Of a stretch of 64,000 bases of DNA, positions 33,315 to 43,345 are shown in pieces. The notes under the pieces were generated by a model that was not told the DNA's origin, did not search any database, and saw only the letters and a program-made list of their open reading frames with translations. Source of the DNA: Rhynchopus sp. YZ270_cl-10. Lineage: Eukaryota; Euglenozoa; Diplonemea; Diplonemida; Diplonemidae. The DNA is taken from contig OZ037865.1 in NCBI GenBank assembly GCA_964035575.1, forward strand, positions 62,001-126,000, written 5' to 3'. A program made the position numbers and the translations under genes. How positions within the stretch are numbered: the first letter of the stretch is position 1; every line of letters starts with the position of its first letter.

Positions 33315-35069
33315 TTTTTTTTTTTTTTTTGGTGTTGTTCAGCTTAGCCCTAGGCTCGACTTTTTTTGTTCCACATCAAACTGGACAGGGCAAGGGGGGT
33401 ACGTTTATAATGCACATGAAAGGCGCTTGGTCCGAGCGAAGCGAGGGCCAAAAGTCTTACAATCAGTACATGTGCCGGTTTAGTTAGAACGAGGCACAAA
33501 AGTGAATTAAACGAGGGAGATATTTGTCATCAGCATGTCGCCCTATTATGTATCGTTGTTTGCCGAGCGAAGCGAGGCATACAACTATATTTAGCTCTAT
33601 GACAATTTGGGATAAAGGAGGGGTGAACATTAACACGGGAGAGGCAGGGGAGAATATAGACTGTCCAGTCTGTGTGGTTTTGCTGTATTTCCAGTATTGG
33701 TGCCCAGCTGGTTCTGGAGGGGAGGAAGGGGCGGGATGGGGCTTTCTTTTTACAATACGAAGTTCCTTTCTTGTTACTTTTGTTTTGTCTCTTGTAGTCT
33801 TTTTTGTTTGATGATTAACGCCAGTAGCGACCCCCCATGGAACTCGTAGGGGATGGGGTGGGGGAAAAAATCTCCGTCGCTTACTCCTAGGCCGACGCCC
33901 ACAGACAAACCGCCTCCTTGGCTTACTCCTGACGTTTTCTGTGAGGGGGAAGATTTGGAATTTACATACAAGGGGCTTGACAACAGGGGGATTACACACA
34001 TGTATCTAATGGGAGGGGTTGGGGGTAAAAAGGAAACAGGGAACTAAACAGGTGTTGCTACACACAAAAGTTGGGGTGGGGGAAAATAACAGAGAAGGGA
34101 AGGGCAACAGTGCCCACATAAACCACAATCACAACCAATCGCGAGGCCCTTCTATTTGAAGGTCGCCTCCATCATCAGCACCAGGACCGCCCTAAGCGCC
34201 CCGTACTGACTCGTCTGCCGTCCTCCGACGCGCCCCAGCTCCTCCCGCTGATCCCACCACGCGTCCAGCGCCTCGTACGCCACCTCCGGTGCCAAGGGAG
34301 TCATTCCCTCTCGCCTGGTCCCTCCCCTGGGGAAGAAGCAGTCCGCCCACTCTTCGACATTTCTCGGCACCCTGTCCCCTTCCTTCTGGCTGTGTGGGAC
34401 TAACCCTTTCGCCTCCACATCCGACCCTCGCGAGATAGGGGGAGAAGGCCGCCTTGCTGTGGTCTCCGCAGACCTGTCCTCCACTACACCGGAGCGACGA
34501 GTGTGGTTCCCCTGCGCCCGCCGCGAAGTCCCAAGGGTGGTCAGCTTCGTCCTTCTTTCCGCGTGGGACTTAGCCGTCCATCCACCAGTCTTCGCTGAAC
34601 CCAAGTGGTGGTCACCAGTCAGAGCTGTTGGTGTGGTGTTGTAGCTCTGCTCTGATGGCCCCCAGACGAAGGATTCTGCTGCGGTTGCGGTGTTGTTGTC
34701 CATGGTGGTGTCGTGGTCGGCGCAGTCGGCGGAATCCTCCTCATCCATAACCTCCTCCTTCACCTCCGTTGCCGCGTCCTGTGGGGGAGCTGGGTTGCTG
34801 TTGTAGTAGCTACCTCCCACTGTCTGCGATGTTGTCGGCTGAACTGGCTGAACTGGCTGAACTGGCTTTGCCCTAAGCACACACTTTGCGTTGGCGCTCC
34901 CACATCCCTCACACCATGTGCGCTCGCAGGAACTACAAAACCAGTGGGGGACACTACATTCGGTGATGAGTGTGCAGTTTTCGCACGTGAGCAATTCCCC
35001 CTGTCTCCCCGGGCGCTCCTCCATCCGTTTCCTTCTCGTTGCCTGTCTCTGGCTCCTCCTCCGCACTGA
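33315..35069 (-). mobile_element. 5'-truncated LINE, family related to the 10-kb LINE
   Basis: Poly(A) tail (T16 on the plus strand, 33315-33330) is preceded by CTAAGCTGAACAACACC, nearly the same 3' end as the LINE at 61.6 kb (CTAAGTTGAACAACACC). The insertion splits SD3 exactly between gattttttcc and agata, compared with 23390. No clear target duplication is visible. The 5' end is truncated within the coding region. The 3' UTR is about 820 bp (33331-34151). Confidence 0.85.
34152..35069 (-). CDS. LINE protein C-terminal fragment (zinc-finger domain)
   Basis: About 305 codons open to the stop at 34152. A cysteine-rich module lies near the start: CENC, WFCSSCERTWCEGC, then NAKC. This matches in layout the CEQC...FCCHTCGGLACLHC module after the OTU domain in the 10-kb LINE, so this is the C-terminal part of a related LINE protein. 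The rest is acidic and low complexity with VQPVQPVQP and a C-terminal YGALRAVLVLMMEATFK. The frame continues about 65 codons past 35069 into SD3 sequence, which is not part of the gene. No start codon of its own; likely not expressed. Confidence 0.65.
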   Translation of the reverse strand, partial: SVRRRSQRQATRRKRMEERPGRQGELLTCENCTLITECSVPHWFCSSCERTWCEGCGSANAKCVLRAKPVQPVQPVQPTTSQTVGGSYYNSNPAPPQDAATEVKEEVMDEEDSADCADHDTTMDNNTATAAESFVWGPSEQSYNTTPTALTGDHHLGSAKTGGWTAKSHAERRTKLTTLGTSRRAQGNHTRRSGVVEDRSAETTARRPSPPISRGSDVEAKGLVPHSQKEGDRVPRNVEEWADCFFPRGGTRREGMTPLAPEVAYEALDAWWDQREELGRVGGRQTSQYGALRAVLVLMMEATFK

Positions 35070-35360
35070 AGATACGGGCCTCCTAGACCGAAATTTTTGA
35101 TTTTGGTGTTGCAATAATTTTCGAAAATCCTGAAAAGTGCCCAAAAACACGTAAAAACACGTGTACAGGCACACCCTATCGGCCCCCAGCATTGCCCAGG
35201 ATTGTTGCAAATTTTCCCTGCATGGGGGCCCTCCGGGCCCCCTGGACCCATTGCGACCCGATTGGTTCACATTCCTGGAAAATTTGGTCCCTAAGACACA
35301 TACGTGGTTAACATACCTCTGAAAAACACCCTATTTTTGACCCTAAAAAACACCCTATTT

Positions 35361-35659
35361 GGGTGACGGGCTAAAAAACCTGTCGTTCTTGTGACACTTC
35401 CATGGAAACGTGATGAGGACCACACTTTTTTTACAGGTGGTTTTTTTTGTAGGCACCTCACGCACTGGGCAGGCGGTCAGCTATTCGCTTTTTTCTATTA
35501 TCGATTTTTTGGTCAAATCCCCTCTGGTGGTGAGGGGGTGTGTGTGTGGGTGTGTGTGTGTGGGTGTGTGTGGGTGTGTGTGTGTGTGGGTGTGTAGTGT
35601 GTGTGGTGTGGGTGGCGCACATCTCTATAGTAAAGACTAAAAAACTAAGGTTTTTTAGG
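35361..35659. mobile_element. Short inverted-repeat element, copy 1 (299 bp)
   Basis: Left end gggtgacgggctaaaaaacc, right end aactaaggttttttagg, giving the inverted motif CTAAAAAACCT. The flanks carry a 4-bp target duplication ATTT (35357-35360 and 35660-35663); the empty site in SD3 is cctatttttgaccc. Internal gtgtgtgg microsatellite (35540-35610). No coding capacity. A non-autonomous DNA transposon of unassigned superfamily. Confidence 0.8.
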
Positions 35660-35807
35660 ATTTTTGACCCTGAAAACTTTTACAGGGGACCATTTTTTAC
35701 ACATTACAACACACTTGTCCTTTCTTTTTACCCTCCCTCCCTCCCCCTTTCCTTTGTTTTATTGTGAGCCTTGTACGCCTCCACGGTCCCTGGGCAACGG
35801 TTGAGGA

Positions 35808-37412
35808 GTGCAGGCCGGCGAAGCGCAAGGCGTAGTGTGTCTTGTCCTTCTTTGTTTTCGTTTTTTGGTTTTTGCCTTTTTAAAAATGAGGAGGAAGGCC
35901 CTTTTGGGGGCGTTGTGGGTGGTGCTGCATGTCTGCATCAGCAGCAGCAGCAGGTGCTACACCAACAGCAGCAGCAACAGCAGCAACAGCAGCAACAGCA
36001 GCAACAGCAGCAACATCAGCAACAGCAGCAACAGCAGCAACAGCAGCAACAGCAGCAACAGCAGCAACAGCAGCAACAGCAGCATATGCTACACCAGCTG
36101 CAACTGCAGCAGAAGCAACAACGGTAGCAACAAGAGCAGCAACAGCAGCAACAGCAGCAACAGCAGCAACAGCAGCAACAGCAGCAACAGCAGCAACAGC
36201 AGCAACAACATAAGCTGCATCAACAGCAGTAGCAGGAGCACCAACATCAGGAGCGGCAGCTTCCTATGCTACAACAGCTTCCTCATCAGTGGCAGGAGCC
36301 CCATTCCCCCCCTTTTTTACCCCAAAAAGAGGCCTCTTGAGCCCAACAACCCAAGCAGCTGCAGCTTTGATAGCAGCAACAAAAACGTGTGTGGAGGCAA
36401 CAAAGTAAAGAACTGTTGTCATAACAACCCACACCCCCCTTCCCCCCATGATATCCCCAAAAAGAGGCAATGTATGCCCAACCACATCAGTGGCTGCAAC
36501 TGTGATAGCAGCAAAAACGAAATCTTCGGAGTCCTGGGTGGGGTCCCAGTATCACCCCTGGTGTGCAGCAGCAGCAGTTCCAAAGGCCTTTACAGCAGCA
36601 GTTCCAACAGCAGGCTCTACAGCTTTTTCACCAGCAGTTCCAAAGGCTTCAGCAGCAGCGGTTCCAACAGCAGGTCCAACAGCAGGCACAACAGCAGTTT
36701 AAACAGCAGTTCCAACGGCTTCTGCAGCAGCAAGAGCGTTTCCAAAAGCAGTTCCAGCAGCAGTTCCAGCAGCAGTTCCAACAGCAGGCACAACAGCAGT
36801 TTCAACTGCAGTTCCAAAGACTTCTGCAGCAGCAGCTCCAACAGCAGGTCCAACAGCAGGCACAACAGCAGTTTAAACAGCAGTTCCAATGGCTTCTGCG
36901 GCAGCAGCTCCAACGGCGGGTCCAGCAGCGTCTCCAACAGCAGTTCCAGCAGCAGTTCCAACAGCAGGCACAACAGCAGTTTAAACAGCAGTTCCAATGG
37001 CTTCTGCAGCAGCAGTTCCAACAGCGTTTCCAAAAGCAGTTCCAGCAACAGGCACAACAGCAGGCACAACAGCAGTTTCATCAGCAGTTCCAAGGACTTC
37101 TGCGGCAGCAGCTCTAACGGCAGGTCCAACAGCAGTTCCAACAGCAGGCTTAACAGCAGTTTTAACAGCAGTTCCATAGACTTCTGCAGCAGCAGTTCCA
37201 ACAGCAGGTCCAACAGCAGCACCAACATCAACAGCAGACGCAGCAACAACAACTTAGGGGGTGGTGAGCGAGGTATGCTGGTGTTCGGGGTCAGCCTTGA
37301 GGGGCGAGAAGGACAGAGTGGCTGTGTGATGATGCGGGTGTGTACAGATAGAGTTTTGGTTCGACTGGTGGTGCAACCTCTGGGAGGTCTTCACCTCCTT
37401 GCGTCAACCTGA
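35808..37412 (+). CDS. Low-complexity frame over a CAG-type repeat (doubtful gene)
   Basis: Open for 534 codons because of CAG/CAA repeats: cagcagcaacagcagcaaca blocks at 35936-36230, then ttccaacagcag-type 12-bp units to 37250. This frame reads Ser/Asn, another reads Gln. Either could be an N-terminal low-complexity region of the LINE protein, or neither is coded. No domain is visible. Confidence 0.3.
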   Translation: MQAGEAQGVVCLVLLCFRFLVFAFLKMRRKALLGALWVVLHVCISSSSRCYTNSSSNSSNSSNSSNSSNISNSSNSSNSSNSSNSSNSSNSSICYTSCNCSRSNNGSNKSSNSSNSSNSSNSSNSSNSSNSSNNISCINSSSRSTNIRSGSFLCYNSFLISGRSPIPPLFYPKKRPLEPNNPSSCSFDSSNKNVCGGNKVKNCCHNNPHPPSPHDIPKKRQCMPNHISGCNCDSSKNEIFGVLGGVPVSPLVCSSSSSKGLYSSSSNSRLYSFFTSSSKGFSSSGSNSRSNSRHNSSLNSSSNGFCSSKSVSKSSSSSSSSSSSNSRHNSSFNCSSKDFCSSSSNSRSNSRHNSSLNSSSNGFCGSSSNGGSSSVSNSSSSSSSNSRHNSSLNSSSNGFCSSSSNSVSKSSSSNRHNSRHNSSFISSSKDFCGSSSNGRSNSSSNSRLNSSFNSSSIDFCSSSSNSRSNSSTNINSRRSNNNLGGGERGMLVFGVSLEGREGQSGCVMMRVCTDRVLVRLVVQPLGGLHLLAST

Positions 37413-39156
37413 CCCCTGCTGGGTAGTCGAGGCACCTGAGTGGGGAGTGTTTGTGTCGTTCGCGGTCCTGGATCTGTGGAAGGACAGACACGCCCCTACC
37501 CTCAGTCATCTCATTTTGTGGCTAGTGGGCAGGAGGACCAGGAGGACGCGACGAGGACACCGGTCCTTGAACTGGACCAAGTCACAGGCGGGCAGGCTCC
37601 GTCGGCGCAAGGCGCCCTGCAATCGTCCGCCCTCTCCGGCAGCGCACCCAGTTTTCCGCAGGATCAGGGTCGCCGATGCGTTGAGAGGTGCTTTGCAGTG
37701 TGTGGCCATCTGGGTTCTGGTTTTTGTGGGGTCTGAGCTTGGGAGGTCAGCGCCACATGTTTTGGGTTGCGCGCTTTTTCGGGACGCGGAGGTGCTGGGG
37801 GTGGGTGTGCTGCGGGGACTGTGCCGCGTTCGGAGAGGATGGCGGTGGCTGGAAGGGGCGAGCGAGCGAGTGCGCCGATGGACCGGAGGGATCCGAGTGG
37901 CTGCCAGCTTGGTGAGGGCCAGTGTGATGGGGGTGGGTCAGTTGTCGGTGCGTGCAGCCGAGTGGGTGTGGGTTGCATGGTCCGCAGGTGGTTGTTTGGC
38001 GGGTTTTGTGGCACTGGTCGGCGTCGCGCGCCCACTTGGCTGGGTTCTTCTCTTGGAGGTGCGCCGTGTGGCAGCACGCAGGTGGGCTCGTAGGATCGGG
38101 ATGGCATTTGGCATGCTGGTGGTGTCCCTACTGGTCTTGCTGTCGCTGTTGTGGCGAGCGGTGACGCCCTGGGACCTGCGCCCTGCCCCTGCTGATCCGG
38201 AGCACCCGATCAGCTTGTCCCCGTTTGCGTTGACTGGTGGGTGCGCAAACGTGAACGCTCCTGCGTATACAGAGCAAGCGGTGTCTGTGGACGCGACTCT
38301 GGCGAAGTTTGGAGCTAAACGCATCCCCAACGTGTCCACAAATGATTGTGGTTATGTGGCACTACACCTCTGGGACCACGACACGCAGCCGGACGTGAGG
38401 GCAATGCGCAAGCAGCTGTATGACACAGCAGTGGAGGTGTCGAACCGCCTGGTGCAGGTGCTGGGGTCGCAGGAGGCCATGACGGAGTTTTCCAATGGTG
38501 TGACCGGTGAGGCCCACCTCAACCACTTGGGGCTTCAGCTCACCGCGACAGCATCCCGCATCAACATCGTGGTGGTGCAGGCGTCGGAAGAGAACCCCCT
38601 CGTGCGCATCACCCCTGGTAGCAAAAGAGTCGCCAAGTCGTACGCGGAGAGCTTCCAAGCGAAACTTCCCACGGTCGTCATCGCTCTCTGTGACTCTCAC
38701 TTTGAGGCAGTGGAGCTTGTCCCGGTGGTGGGGAAGACCAAGGAGGGGATGGCAGAGAAGATGAGGAAGGAGGCTCGGCAGGCAGTGCTGGACACAGCGC
38801 ATTTGGATGGCATCATCCCCACCAACACCACCACCACCGCCCCCCTGGCTACCAAGCTGGGGCACATCAATGCGGATCGGGTGTTCTGCCCCTTTGATGG
38901 ATGCAGAGCGGGAATTTTGTCTTCGAGTGATGCGGTCGGGGGCCTGTCTCGTAAGGGCTTGCTGCAGCATATGCGTCGCCACCAGGAGGATGGAGCATCC
39001 CCGACGAGCTGTTGGGCCACTTGGGCATGTCGCGCTGTGCGAACGATCAGTGCGACATGCTATTGCCGCAGAGCAAGGAGGTCTGCAACACCTGTACGGT
39101 GCACTTTGGCGAAGAAGGCTTCACCGCTCCGTCTCCCTCCAGTCGAGGAATGCTGA
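37399..39156 (+). CDS. LINE protein, N-terminal part: OTU-like protease and C2H2 finger
   Basis: 585 codons. Residues 1-240 are unassigned and hydrophobic in part. From about residue 285 an OTU-like cysteine protease is suggested: NDCGYVALHLW (Cys about 316) and CDSHFEAVEL (His about 433), with hydrophobic strands between. A C2H2 finger follows at about 495-528 (CPFDGC ... HMRRH). The frame then leaves the element near 38995; the continuation is in the frame that starts the RT segment. Proteases in LINEs may process the polyprotein or remove ubiquitin; the role here is not known. The OTU call rests on motif spacing alone. Confidence 0.65.
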   Translation: MRQPDPCWVVEAPEWGVFVSFAVLDLWKDRHAPTLSHLILWLVGRRTRRTRRGHRSLNWTKSQAGRLRRRKAPCNRPPSPAAHPVFRRIRVADALRGALQCVAIWVLVFVGSELGRSAPHVLGCALFRDAEVLGVGVLRGLCRVRRGWRWLEGASERVRRWTGGIRVAASLVRASVMGVGQLSVRAAEWVWVAWSAGGCLAGFVALVGVARPLGWVLLLEVRRVAARRWARRIGMAFGMLVVSLLVLLSLLWRAVTPWDLRPAPADPEHPISLSPFALTGGCANVNAPAYTEQAVSVDATLAKFGAKRIPNVSTNDCGYVALHLWDHDTQPDVRAMRKQLYDTAVEVSNRLVQVLGSQEAMTEFSNGVTGEAHLNHLGLQLTATASRINIVVVQASEENPLVRITPGSKRVAKSYAESFQAKLPTVVIALCDSHFEAVELVPVVGKTKEGMAEKMRKEARQAVLDTAHLDGIIPTNTTTTAPLATKLGHINADRVFCPFDGCRAGILSSSDAVGGLSRKGLLQHMRRHQEDGASPTSCWATWACRAVRTISATCYCRRARRSATPVRCTLAKKASPLRLPPVEEC

Positions 39157-41549
39157 CAGATCAGGATGACCTCCCCTCCTTTGAAGTCATGGGGACCACC
39201 AGGATCCAGCTGAAGGGCGGGTGCCCAGACAAACACCTACAGCTGTACAGCGAGCTCTTCCTGAGGGTCCTCATGGACATCCTGGAGTACCAGGACGAGG
39301 TGGCCTGGAAGCGCCTTGCACTGTTCTTCACTGTGTTGCACCGGACACGGACAGAACGAGGGGGCAAGGACCAGGAGCGACGTTTGACGAGCACCTGGGG
39401 GAAGGACTTGGAGGCTTGGAAGGCTGGCCAGTATGTCGCCCTGTGGGAGCAAACGGTAGAGGAGCGGAAGCCAAGGCCCTCTGGGTGGTCGGATGAAGAC
39501 ACTGACGAAGGGAGACGGAAGCGCACCATCGCCAAAGCGAGAGCAGGACTCCCGAGCCAGGCCATGTCTTGCGCTACCAGCGACGGCCTCGCCCCACAGA
39601 CACCGGCGACGCTGGAAAAGCTTCAGACGAAGCACCCAGCCGCTGCCGACTCCAAGGCCCTGGAGGCGGATTGGCCCCAGCCTCAGGAGGTCCCACCGGT
39701 GACAGTGGTGGAGGTGATGAAGGCCCTGCGGAGCATGCCGAAGTCATCGGCGGCGGGTCCCTCGAACGTGACGGGCGCGCACCTTCGTACACTTTGCCTA
39801 CAGAGGCGGGCTAAGGGCACTTTGGCAGCGCTGGCCGCAGTGTTGACGTCTTTGGCACGAGGAAATGCTCCAGTGGAGGTGGCTGAGTTCTTCGCCGGCG
39901 CTAACTTGGTGGCTCTCCGGAAGCCTGCAAAGGGGCCGGGCCTGGAGGAGGACGTGCGACCGATTGCGGTTGGGGACACTCTCCGCAGACTGGTGGGAAA
40001 GATTCTGTCGGCGCGAGTGCGGGTGCCTGCTAGGACGCTTCTTCTTCGAGGGAACCAGGTGGGGGTGGCAACGGCAAGGGGGGCGGCAGTGGCGACTGAT
40101 GTTATCTCGCAGTACGCCGTGCGCAACCGCGGAAAAGGTAAAGTCATTTTGAAAATTGACTACCGTAACGCGTTCAACTGCGTAGACCGCCTGTCGATGC
40201 TAAGAGCGGTCGACGCGAACCTCCCCGAGCTGGCCCCATGGGTGCGATGGTGTTACCTGGAGCCCTCCAGCCTGTTTTATGGTGGAGATACCATAAGGTC
40301 ACAGCGCGGAGCTCAACAAGGAGATCCCTTGGGCCCGCTTCTCTTCTCCCTGACCATCCACCAGATGGCGCTAGAGCTGAAGGGGCACCCAGGCCTGGAT
40401 GGGACTTTGTGGTACCTCGATGACGGCTCTCTGCGGGGGTCCCCTAAGGCGGTTTTTGAGGCGTACCAGGTTCTGCGCACTCGTAGCTCCGAACTGGGGT
40501 TGGAGGTGAACGCGAACAAGTGTGAGCTCATCTCCACTGGTGGCGTCTCCACGGAGGAGCTCAAGGCGGTGGGGTTCACGTTGACCGAGGGTGGACAGGA
40601 CGCCATGGGTGAAGGCGGGTTCCGGCTGTTGGATGTGGATGGGTTCGATTTCTTGGGCATCCCCATTGGGTCTGCGGCTTTCTGCGAGGAGTACATGGCC
40701 CGGAAGGTGGACGATTCCCGCCGCAACCTGGAAGCCCTTGTGGACCTCGGGGACTCCCAGGCAGCCTTCTACGTACTGAGATACTGCGAAGGCTACTGCC
40801 GCATGGTGTTCTACATGCGGGGGATCCCACAGTGCGCGGAGTACCTGACGGCTTTTGACGACCTGATCGACAGGTGCCTGGCTGCGCTTCTGCATGACCC
40901 GGATGGGGCGCTGCCGGAGTTGGCAAGGGCGCAGGCGGCGCTTCCTGTGGCGCTTGGGGGGCTGGGTATCCGTCGCACAGTGGACCATCGGACGGCTGCG
41001 TCCCTCGCCTCTCAGTCAGGGAACCTGCAACTGTCGCAGGCCTTGGACCCTGCCTTCACCTGGGATGAGGAGAGATGGAACAGCGCAGCTGAGGAGTACA
41101 ACTCCAGGGTACCGGTGGCGTTTCACGTGGACAGGGCCCAGCCGAAGAAGATCCTGGAGCAGCAGAGTCTGTCGTCTGCGGTGATTGACGCCCAGGCAGA
41201 CAAGTTGATGCAACAGCTCTGCATGCGAGACCGAGCACGGATGAAGTCCCTTCTCCTGCCGCTTTCTGGGACGTACCTCACGGCGACACCCTCAGCAAGG
41301 AACCAGATGTCTTCAGCGGATTTTGCGGTTGTGACCCGTTTCCGACTAGGGGTGGCCATCCATGCGGAGGGAACGACTTGCTCGGCATGTCAGGGGGGGC
41401 AGAAAAGGGTTGTCATGGACTCCTTTGGCGACCACACCTTTGGCTGCCCCTACTCCAAACACCGCGTCGCCCGCCACAACGCCTTGCGGGATTCGGTGTA
41501 CAGAGCGGCTCAAGGGGCGGGCTTGGACCCTGCTTTGGAGGAGACGTGA
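39027..41549 (+). CDS. LINE reverse transcriptase
   Basis: Open from 39012 (TTG); first ATG at 39027. N-terminal zinc ribbon CANDQC...CNTC (residues 5-25). RT domain: RPIAVGDTLRRLVGKIL (fingers, about residue 315), ILKIDYRNAFNCVDRLSML (motif A, first catalytic Asp, about 380), GAQQGDPLGPLLFSLTI (motif B, about 430) and LWYLDDGSL (motif C, catalytic Asp pair, about 465). After the thumb comes CSACQGG...GDHTFGCPYSKHRVARHN, the CCHC-like finger before the endonuclease in R2-type elements. The frame ends at 41549, about 20 bp after the endonuclease frame takes over. Catalytic residues are all present. Confidence 0.92.
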   Translation: MSRCANDQCDMLLPQSKEVCNTCTVHFGEEGFTAPSPSSRGMLTDQDDLPSFEVMGTTRIQLKGGCPDKHLQLYSELFLRVLMDILEYQDEVAWKRLALFFTVLHRTRTERGGKDQERRLTSTWGKDLEAWKAGQYVALWEQTVEERKPRPSGWSDEDTDEGRRKRTIAKARAGLPSQAMSCATSDGLAPQTPATLEKLQTKHPAAADSKALEADWPQPQEVPPVTVVEVMKALRSMPKSSAAGPSNVTGAHLRTLCLQRRAKGTLAALAAVLTSLARGNAPVEVAEFFAGANLVALRKPAKGPGLEEDVRPIAVGDTLRRLVGKILSARVRVPARTLLLRGNQVGVATARGAAVATDVISQYAVRNRGKGKVILKIDYRNAFNCVDRLSMLRAVDANLPELAPWVRWCYLEPSSLFYGGDTIRSQRGAQQGDPLGPLLFSLTIHQMALELKGHPGLDGTLWYLDDGSLRGSPKAVFEAYQVLRTRSSELGLEVNANKCELISTGGVSTEELKAVGFTLTEGGQDAMGEGGFRLLDVDGFDFLGIPIGSAAFCEEYMARKVDDSRRNLEALVDLGDSQAAFYVLRYCEGYCRMVFYMRGIPQCAEYLTAFDDLIDRCLAALLHDPDGALPELARAQAALPVALGGLGIRRTVDHRTAASLASQSGNLQLSQALDPAFTWDEERWNSAAEEYNSRVPVAFHVDRAQPKKILEQQSLSSAVIDAQADKLMQQLCMRDRARMKSLLLPLSGTYLTATPSARNQMSSADFAVVTRFRLGVAIHAEGTTCSACQGGQKRVVMDSFGDHTFGCPYSKHRVARHNALRDSVYRAAQGAGLDPALEET

Positions 41550-42268
41550 GAGTGGATTTGGAGTCGAAGAAGCGGCCAGGCGACGTCTACCTCCCAGTAG
41601 GAGTGGCGGAAAATGGACCTCGTTGTTTGGACATCACCCACGTGTGCCCCACTTTGCCTTCCTACAGAACAGGGGCCTCGAAGTTTGTGGGCTGGTCGGC
41701 GAAGAACGCGGGCCAGGTCAAAAGGGAGAAGCACGAACGGGATTTGAACAAGATCAACACCAAGTTCTCCCCTATTGCGTTTGAAGCCTTCGGGGGTGCA
41801 GGCGACGAGGCGAACCTCTTGATTGCGCAGCTTGGAGGCCTGACGACAGGACAGACGTCGCACCTGACAGGGTCGGCAGAGTTGCGCATCCGGGAGAGCA
41901 TTGCGGTGGCGTACCAGAAAAAGGTCGCATCTTCCTTTCTGGAGCGGGGTGCTATGTGTGTAGGGATCGACACCTTGAAGATGAAGCCGTGTGAGGATGC
42001 TGGTGTGGCACCGTCTGCAGAGGACATGGACCGGTTTGGACGCCGCAGTGCAGGGGCCGTGGAACCTCTCTGTGACGATGCGAACCCTGACGACGATGTG
42101 AGTCGTCCTGCAGACCGGTCGGAGGAGCAGCAGGGGAAGCGCAAGAGGGACGTGAAGCCGGATCACGTGGAGCCACCGAGGAAGCGGACCGGGAGGTTCG
42201 ATTCGGCCACCGTGATTCCGGAAGGGCCTGGTCTCGATGTGGTGCGTGAGTGGGAGTTTTTGCGTTAG
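41525..42268 (+). CDS. LINE restriction-like endonuclease segment
   Basis: Read in the frame open from 41378. VRVDLESKKRPGDVYLP followed by GPRCLDITHVCPT gives the PD-(D/E)XK-like order of the restriction-like endonucleases: Asp in RPGDV, second acidic site LDITHV. It lies directly after the CCHC-like finger, as in R2, CRE and NeSL elements. Helical segment to residue about 230, then an acidic/basic linker with KRKRDVKPDHVEPPRKRTG, a possible nuclear signal. Ends at a TAG (42266-42268) that is in frame with the next segment. Confidence 0.72.
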   Translation, partial: GPCFGGDVRVDLESKKRPGDVYLPVGVAENGPRCLDITHVCPTLPSYRTGASKFVGWSAKNAGQVKREKHERDLNKINTKFSPIAFEAFGGAGDEANLLIAQLGGLTTGQTSHLTGSAELRIRESIAVAYQKKVASSFLERGAMCVGIDTLKMKPCEDAGVAPSAEDMDRFGRRSAGAVEPLCDDANPDDDVSRPADRSEEQQGKRKRDVKPDHVEPPRKRTGRFDSATVIPEGPGLDVVREWEFLR

Positions 42269-43345
42269 TGCCCGGCAGCGCAGAGGCCTCGGGCGACGGA
42301 ACAGGCGGCCAAGCTGGGAGCCTCGAAGGTGACTTGGTCGTTTGTGGCGGGGGACTGTGCTTTTGAGGCTTTGCTCTTCGCCACCGGGCGCACGGATTTG
42401 TCGGTGGAGGGTCTGCGCCAGGCGGCAGTGAAGAAGGTCCAGGGCCGCGCTGATCTGTCGAGTGCGGCTGTCCCTAATTTTGGGGTCTGGCAGCGGCTGA
42501 TGACGAGTGGGGACAGAGGAGACCAGCGAACGTGGGCGGATGCCATTGCAGTGGCGGGGGCAGGGGAGGCTCTTGAGGTATCTGTGGTCATCCTCAACGA
42601 GTTCGCCCGCCCTTCTCTGATGGTGCCAAGAAAACGGCCTAAGGCAGTGGTCCTTCTCCTCCACTCGGGTGATCAGGATGCGGCAGATGGATCCGGCAGT
42701 ATCCCGGGACACTACGAACCCCTCACCGTGGACCCGGCTCTGCAGCAGCACATCCTGTCTTTTGAGGCCACAGGTGGTAAGGGGGAGTGCCAGTCAGAGC
42801 GCCCCATGGCTTTTGTGGGAGCGAGGGAGGCGGAGGCGTCGAACACTTTCCTGCAGTGCGAACAATGCAGCAAGCTCTTCGACGGGTCGGACGCACACTT
42901 CTGCTGTCACACGTGTGGTGGCCTGGCATGTCTGCACTGCGCTCAGGGGTCCAAGCACTGCCCTCTGTCGCAAATTGGCAGGGCGGAATACTTCAGTGCC
43001 CTGTCTTTTTTGCACTCGAATGTTCCGGCTCAGGCTGCCTCTGCGGAGGGGAGCGGAGACCCACCACCTAAACGGGCTCCTTCTCCAGCAGTGCCAGCTC
43101 CCGAGGGCGAGGACGTCGAGGAGGTAGACACGCCAATGGCGGGCGAAGAGGGGAGCCTGGCGCAGCAGGCAGAACAGAAGCAGCAGAAGCACGAGAAGCA
43201 ACGGAAACAGCAGAAGCAGCAACAACAAAAGGAGGACCAGGAGAAGAAGGAAGCGTTGCAGCGTGCGTCGGACGCGTGGCAGCAAGCCCTGGAGGCGGGA
43301 GCATCGTCGGTCGTGGGGACCGGATTTGGCCGCGCTTCGGGGCAC
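42269..43345 (+). CDS. LINE second OTU-like protease, zinc-finger module and coiled coil
   Basis: Same frame as the endonuclease; first Met at 42329. OTU signature: VAGDCAFEALLFATGR (Asp and catalytic Cys, residues 9-10), RTWADAIAVAGAGEALEVSVVIL (the W.D...A..l...i.V segment) and GHYEPLTV (catalytic His about 128). This is the better of the two OTU matches. Residues 172-206 form a Cys-rich module: CEQC, FCCHTCGGLACLHC, KHC. Then a Gln/Lys-rich coiled coil. The frame becomes implausible near 43340, and the coiled coil continues in the frame of the next segment. Confidence 0.78.

Noticed and set aside
34152-35270. 372-codon protein including the first ~65 codons
   Set aside because: The first part lies in SD3 satellite sequence outside the LINE boundary at 35069; only the remainder belongs to the element.
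35808-37252. Ser/Asn-, Gln-, Ala- and Leu-rich open frames over the CAG repeat
   Set aside because: Overlapping frames on both strands are open only because of the trinucleotide and 12-bp repeats. No domain supports any of them; one was kept only as a doubtful entry.
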